From: Tetradesmus obliquus
Taxonomy: Eukaryota; Chlorophyta; Chlorophyceae; Sphaeropleales; Scenedesmaceae
DNA length: 64,000 nucleotides
Assembly (NCBI GenBank): GCA_030272155.1
Contig: CP126199.1
Location: 744,001-808,000, forward strand
Reading direction: 5' to 3'
This document shows, piece by piece, positions 60,516 through 64,000 of this stretch (position 1 is the stretch's first letter; every line of letters starts with the position of its first letter). A program made the position numbers and the translations under genes. A model generated the notes under the pieces. That model was not told the origin of the DNA, did no database searches, and worked only from the letters and a program-made list of their open reading frames with translations.

Positions 60516-61683
60516 TTAACACTCGTTGTCTAATAGCGGCTGCTGCTCATCCGGCAGCACTTCTTTTGTAACACTGCCCAGCTCCTCCTGCTCCCTGCTG
60601 GCCTGCAGCCAGGCCCCAACTGCCAGTGCAGCAGGCACACACAGCAGCTGCACACCAAAGCTCACCAAGCAACACAGCATCAGCCCGCCATACCCTAGCG
60701 AGGTATGCTTGGCCAGCAGCGCTACTACTAGCGGCACCATCATGCAGCCAGCGCCCGCCACGCCTCCTAATAGCCCTGTTATGCTGCCAGTGCATGGCTC
60801 GAAACCGTCCAGGATAGCTAGTGCATTAGCAAAGCCAGCCGAGGCACCCAATCCTACGAGGATTGTCACAATCAGCAGCAGCCAGCCGCCGCTAGCAAGC
60901 CAGGAAGCTGGAGCCAGCAGTGCTGCTGCAGAGCCTATGAAAGCTAGAGGTAGGGACGCGAACAGCAGAATTGCAGAGGATAGGTACACTGCCGCAAAGC
61001 TGGCTGCTACTCGGCCGAGTGTGAAGGCTGCCCAGTAGGAGGCATTTAGGAAATGGCCCTCCTGTGTGGAGAGCCCTGCCTGCTTCACTGAGTAGGTGAA
61101 TATCCAGCCGCCAAATGCCACCTGTGGATTGCCGCATGGAGGTGGCATGGAAAGGAGCAGCACAGCAGCACCGCAAAAGCGCGTAAGAATGTCACAGGTG
61201 GTAAGTGAAGACTAGCGCTAGGCAGCAATGCTGCAAGCTACTAATTGTCTTGCAGTGTGCCACAAGGCAGGCACATGGCAAGTTGTGTTGACCAGATGCA
61301 AGCAATGCGCAGCTCCCGTCGCAAAGTGCACAACGTACACATGGCTGCCAGGCTGTTCCAGGCTGCGGCTGTACAGCAGGACACTTGCAAAAGGAGAAGA
61401 GAAGAACAGATGTGCTGCTGCTGCTGCTGCTGCTGATTAGAGAATGGATGCTCACCTCAGTGCCCACGTTCAAGAAGTTGAACAGCGAGATGATGAGCAG
61501 CAGCAGCATCAGCGGCCCGCCAGCCCGCCATGCTGCCACCTGCTGCCCGCTGCTGTCACTGCCTGCTGCATCCACTGCTGCCGCTGCTGCTTCGCCTGCT
61601 GCTGCAGGCACTGCTTGTTGCTGTTCTGATGCTGCAGCCCCCTGCTGCTGATGCTGTTGGCCCTCTAGCACTCCTGCACCACC

Positions 61684-61718
<35 letters not shown>

Positions 61719-63184
61719 GCGGCTTAGGGCTCGGCAGTAACAGAAATGACGCTGCTGACACAGCAGTCATGGCTGCTGAGATCCAATACACACTCATCGG
61801 CTGCCGCAGCCATGTTGCACACATGTCCGCCAGCAGCGGCGCTGCTAAGCTGCCAGCACCAAACAGCGCATTGACCATATTGATTAGGAAGGCCTGCGCC
61901 TGCGGGTTATGCTCTGCCTGTGCATTGCCGATCCACAGAATGAATGTGTTGCCTGCTGTGTTGACGATGTTCCAGGAAAGCGCTACGGAGCCAAAGGCGG
62001 CTGCAAGTGCTGTAAAACTGTTGGCATATGGGATCAGCGCAAAGCCAATGGCCTGCAAGCAAAACAAAGGACAACAGCAATACATTGGGTGAGCAAGCTG
62101 TGGTGCTGTGAGGGTGTGTGCTGTATCCCCCCTCAGGGGCATACTGAGTGCTGTGAAGCTGCTGGTGTAAGAATCAGCGCAAAGCCAATGGCCTGCGAGC
62201 ACAACAAAGGGCAACAGCTACGCATCTGGTGAGCAAGGTGTGGTGCTACGAGTGCTGTGAAGCTGCTGGCGTATGGGATCAGAGCAAAGCCAATTGCCTG
62301 CAACCAAAACATAGGGCAACAGCATTGCATTGGGTGAGGAAATTGTGGTGCTGTGAGGGTGTGTGCTGCATTGAGGGTCCTACGAGTGCTGTGAAGCTGC
62401 TGGCACGGGGATCAGCGCAAAGCCTATAGCCTGCAAGCAAGGGAAGAAACACAGCACTTAATACTGCAATACCTTTAGGGTGAGCAGCTTGTGGCAGTGT
62501 GCAGTGCTGGTTAAAGGTGGGTTGGTTGCTGCGCTGCAACAGACGTGAGCATCTGTTGTTGTGTGCCTGCGGCTGCTGTGTTTGGAGTGCCGAGCTTGCA
62601 GTCAGGTTGCATGACTAGGGACTGCCAGGGTGCCGGACGGCGTGCAGCCAGATGTGCAGCTGTTGAGATGGCAGAATACAGGGAATGGGCCCCAATTGAC
62701 CAGACAGGTGGCAGACTGCCGCTGCATGCATCGCTGCTGCAAACATGCTGATGCAGCTGCGCTCCTTGCCTGACGCACTGCCCTTTCATGACACTGCAAT
62801 ACGTCACATGCTTCCCCTGTTCATGCATAATTGCGGCTGGCACCCTAGTGTAAACCCTGATCTCATCTGCCAATGACACATGTGCAATGTATGGTTTGCT
62901 AAGCTAGCTGTGTGCAGACGCACCTGGAAAGCATGCGCAGCAGCATACACTGCATGCCCTGGCAGCTTATCCACCAGCCAGCCCGATGGTAGCGCTCCGA
63001 TTATGCTTGCAAGTCCGTTTATAGTGAATATAAAGCCCAGGTCGGCCTCTACTACGCCAATCTTCGCTGCCAGCACAGCAGCAGTAGGTCCCAGCAGGTT
63101 TACTTGCAGGCCAAACACCAGGAAGGAGAAGCTGTAGGCACAGATACAGCATATAACAACGGCACTCATGCCTTTGATTGCCAT
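60516..63184 (-). CDS. MFS transporter, MFSD4 / Na-dependent glucose transporter-like
   Basis: Three exons, 63184-62924, 62052-61456 and 61121-60516, all phase 0, give 487 aa. Twelve membrane spans are plausible. The N-terminal half shows FGLQVNLLGPTAA and SGWLVDKLPG (MFS motif A-like GxLxDKxG). The C-terminal half starts with VAFGGWIFTYSVK, a segment strongly reminiscent of the FGGWIFxYAV motif of MFSD4A/B (NaGLT1) proteins. The central cytosolic loop is expanded by Ser, Gln and Ala runs. The C-terminus ends EVLPDEQQPLLDNEC; E478-QQP-LL is an acidic dileucine motif, suggesting sorting to a vacuolar or endosomal membrane. The substrate is inferred from family only. The start is the Met at 63184, divergent to the gene at 63556. 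Confidence 0.8.
62002..62460 (-). repeat. MFS exon 2 head with acceptor and three upstream echoes
   Basis: The exon head AIGFALIPYANSFTAL with its TTGCAG acceptor (real copy 62002-62083) recurs at about 62143-62217, 62246-62322 and 62380-62455. Two of the echoes still encode IGFALIP with little damage. Confidence 0.85.
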
Positions 63185-63555
63185 GTTTCCGGTGAGTGCC
63201 CTGGCGGGCTACAACGTGCGTGGCCCGGACAGGTGCCAGATGGTGGCCTTTACCACTACATTGCTTTCGATATACTGACAGAGCAGGACGTTACGCATCG
63301 TTGCACAGTGCAGAAGATGTTGAGGTGACCATCGTTGCCAGTCACGTGCCAATCGGCAACTGTGACTGTCACTGACGTGGCAGCTGTCCTGTGTTACCTC
63401 TGGTGCAGTGGACGAGCTGGGTTGCTGTTGCTACAATTTTGTTTCATGCTTTGCAGTTAGGTGCAGAAATTGAGCTGGACGTCAAGATCATATTTGCTTC
63501 GTAGGCAGCACAAAACAACAGCTGCCAAGGCACAGCACTTGCGCAGCAGGGCGCG
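63185..63555. promoter_or_regulatory. 371-bp divergent promoter region
   Basis: Separates the start codons of the MFS gene (-) and the right-edge gene (+). No coding signal. Confidence 0.4.
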
Positions 63556-64000
63556 ATGCTCCCCAGTAGCCTCCCGTTACTGCGCAAAGATGGCAGAAAG
63601 CATGCTCTAAGTAACCTCCCCGATACTGATGATAAGTTTTACCAGTCCAGCTTCAGCCCGGAAGCCATTGGTACCCCGCTCAACATTGGCCAAGCAATCT
63701 TCATGGTGAGAGTTCAGACTTGCACAACTCAAACATTGTCTCATGTGTGAGAGCCTGCACACACTCTGCTCATTCATCAGCACAGCCGGTTTGTGTGCGC
63801 AACTGTCTGCAACGTTGCTTCTGCCAACAAGAGCAGGCTTGGTGTCAGCAGCAAGCCGAAAGCTGTTTGTTCAGACCAGAACAAGCGGCTGCCTCCAAGG
63901 TTACAGCCCAGTGCACGAGACCTGTCCTCTGGGTACCTCAAGCACACGTGCCCCCAGGTAAATCTCTGCTGCTACTCCGGCGAGCTTGTGCATGTGGTAG
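63556..64000 (+). CDS. 5' part of an unrecognised gene running off the window
   Basis: Two exons are visible: 63556-63705 (50 codons, then GTGAGA donor) and 63781-63957 (59 codons, after TCATCAG and before GTAAAT). Both are phase 0. The protein starts MLPSSLPLLRKDGRKHALSN. Exon 2 is basic with four Cys (RFVCATVCNVASANK, then KAVCSDQNKRLPPR and LKHTCPQ). No signal peptide is obvious and no domain was recognised. The gene is truncated by the window edge. Confidence 0.5.

Noticed and set aside
1-64000. Introner-type mobile elements as the cause of the many introns
   Set aside because: Introns of different genes share no common sequence. Similarity is always to the adjoining exon edge of the same gene, so local duplication fits better than insertion of a mobile family.
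1-64000. Hidden tRNA or rRNA genes, or virus-like or retroelement remains
   Set aside because: No cloverleaf-type or rRNA segments were noticed by eye, and no reverse transcriptase, integrase, capsid or long terminal repeat signature was seen. A tRNA scan would be needed to exclude tRNAs formally.

Overview
The window looks like nuclear DNA of a green alga. It has moderate-to-high GC, genes broken into many short exons with GT-AG introns, and TGTAA (the chlorophyte poly(A) signal) 3' of several genes. It also has dense CAG/CTG trinucleotide tracts. Typical algal genes are present: a high-affinity nitrate transporter and a plastid-targeted small protein. A Scenedesmaceae-like chlorophyte (order Sphaeropleales) is my inference from composition and gene style, not a sequence match. 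I see no rRNA or tRNA genes, no CRISPR array, and no transposon or virus-like element.

Layout: 1-2.3 kb holds a possible cyclin-like gene (+). 4.87-10.2 kb (-) is a secreted, probably GPI-anchored GH13 alpha-amylase in ten exons, one only 7 nt long. It shares a 1.1-kb promoter region with the divergent nitrate transporter NRT2 (+, 11.36-16.43 kb, ten exons, 516 aa). 18.4-28.1 kb (+) is a roughly 1,800-aa Ser/Ala-rich extracellular-matrix-type protein. 29.6-35.1 kb (-) is a type I membrane protein with a Ser-rich ectodomain. 36.9-45.4 kb (-) is a secreted protein with two jacalin-like lectin domains. 45.9-47.7 kb (-) is a coiled-coil protein with a C-terminal membrane anchor. 48.4-51.8 kb is unresolved. 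51.8-52.8 kb (-) encodes a 123-aa plastid membrane protein. 53.5-59.3 kb (+) is the replication factor CDC45 (13 exons, 745 aa). 60.5-63.2 kb (-) is an MFSD4-type sugar-transporter-like MFS protein. A truncated gene (+) starts at 63.56 kb and runs off the window.

Exon models were built by hand. For the amylase, NRT2, the type I protein, the coiled-coil protein, the plastid protein, CDC45 and the MFS protein, reading frames close across all junctions and total lengths divide by three.

The genes do not form one pathway. Three neighbours (18-45 kb) all look like cell-surface or matrix proteins built from short folded domains joined by homopolymeric Ser, Ala or Gln linkers. The main novelty is structural: almost every multi-exon gene carries decayed tandem copies of its own exon-intron junctions ('junction echoes') inside the adjoining intron, more than 30 in all. 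Other leads are a 7-nt microexon in the amylase, a roughly 105-bp-arm hairpin in an intron that resembles a green-algal miRNA precursor, and an intronic array of six TGTAA signals.
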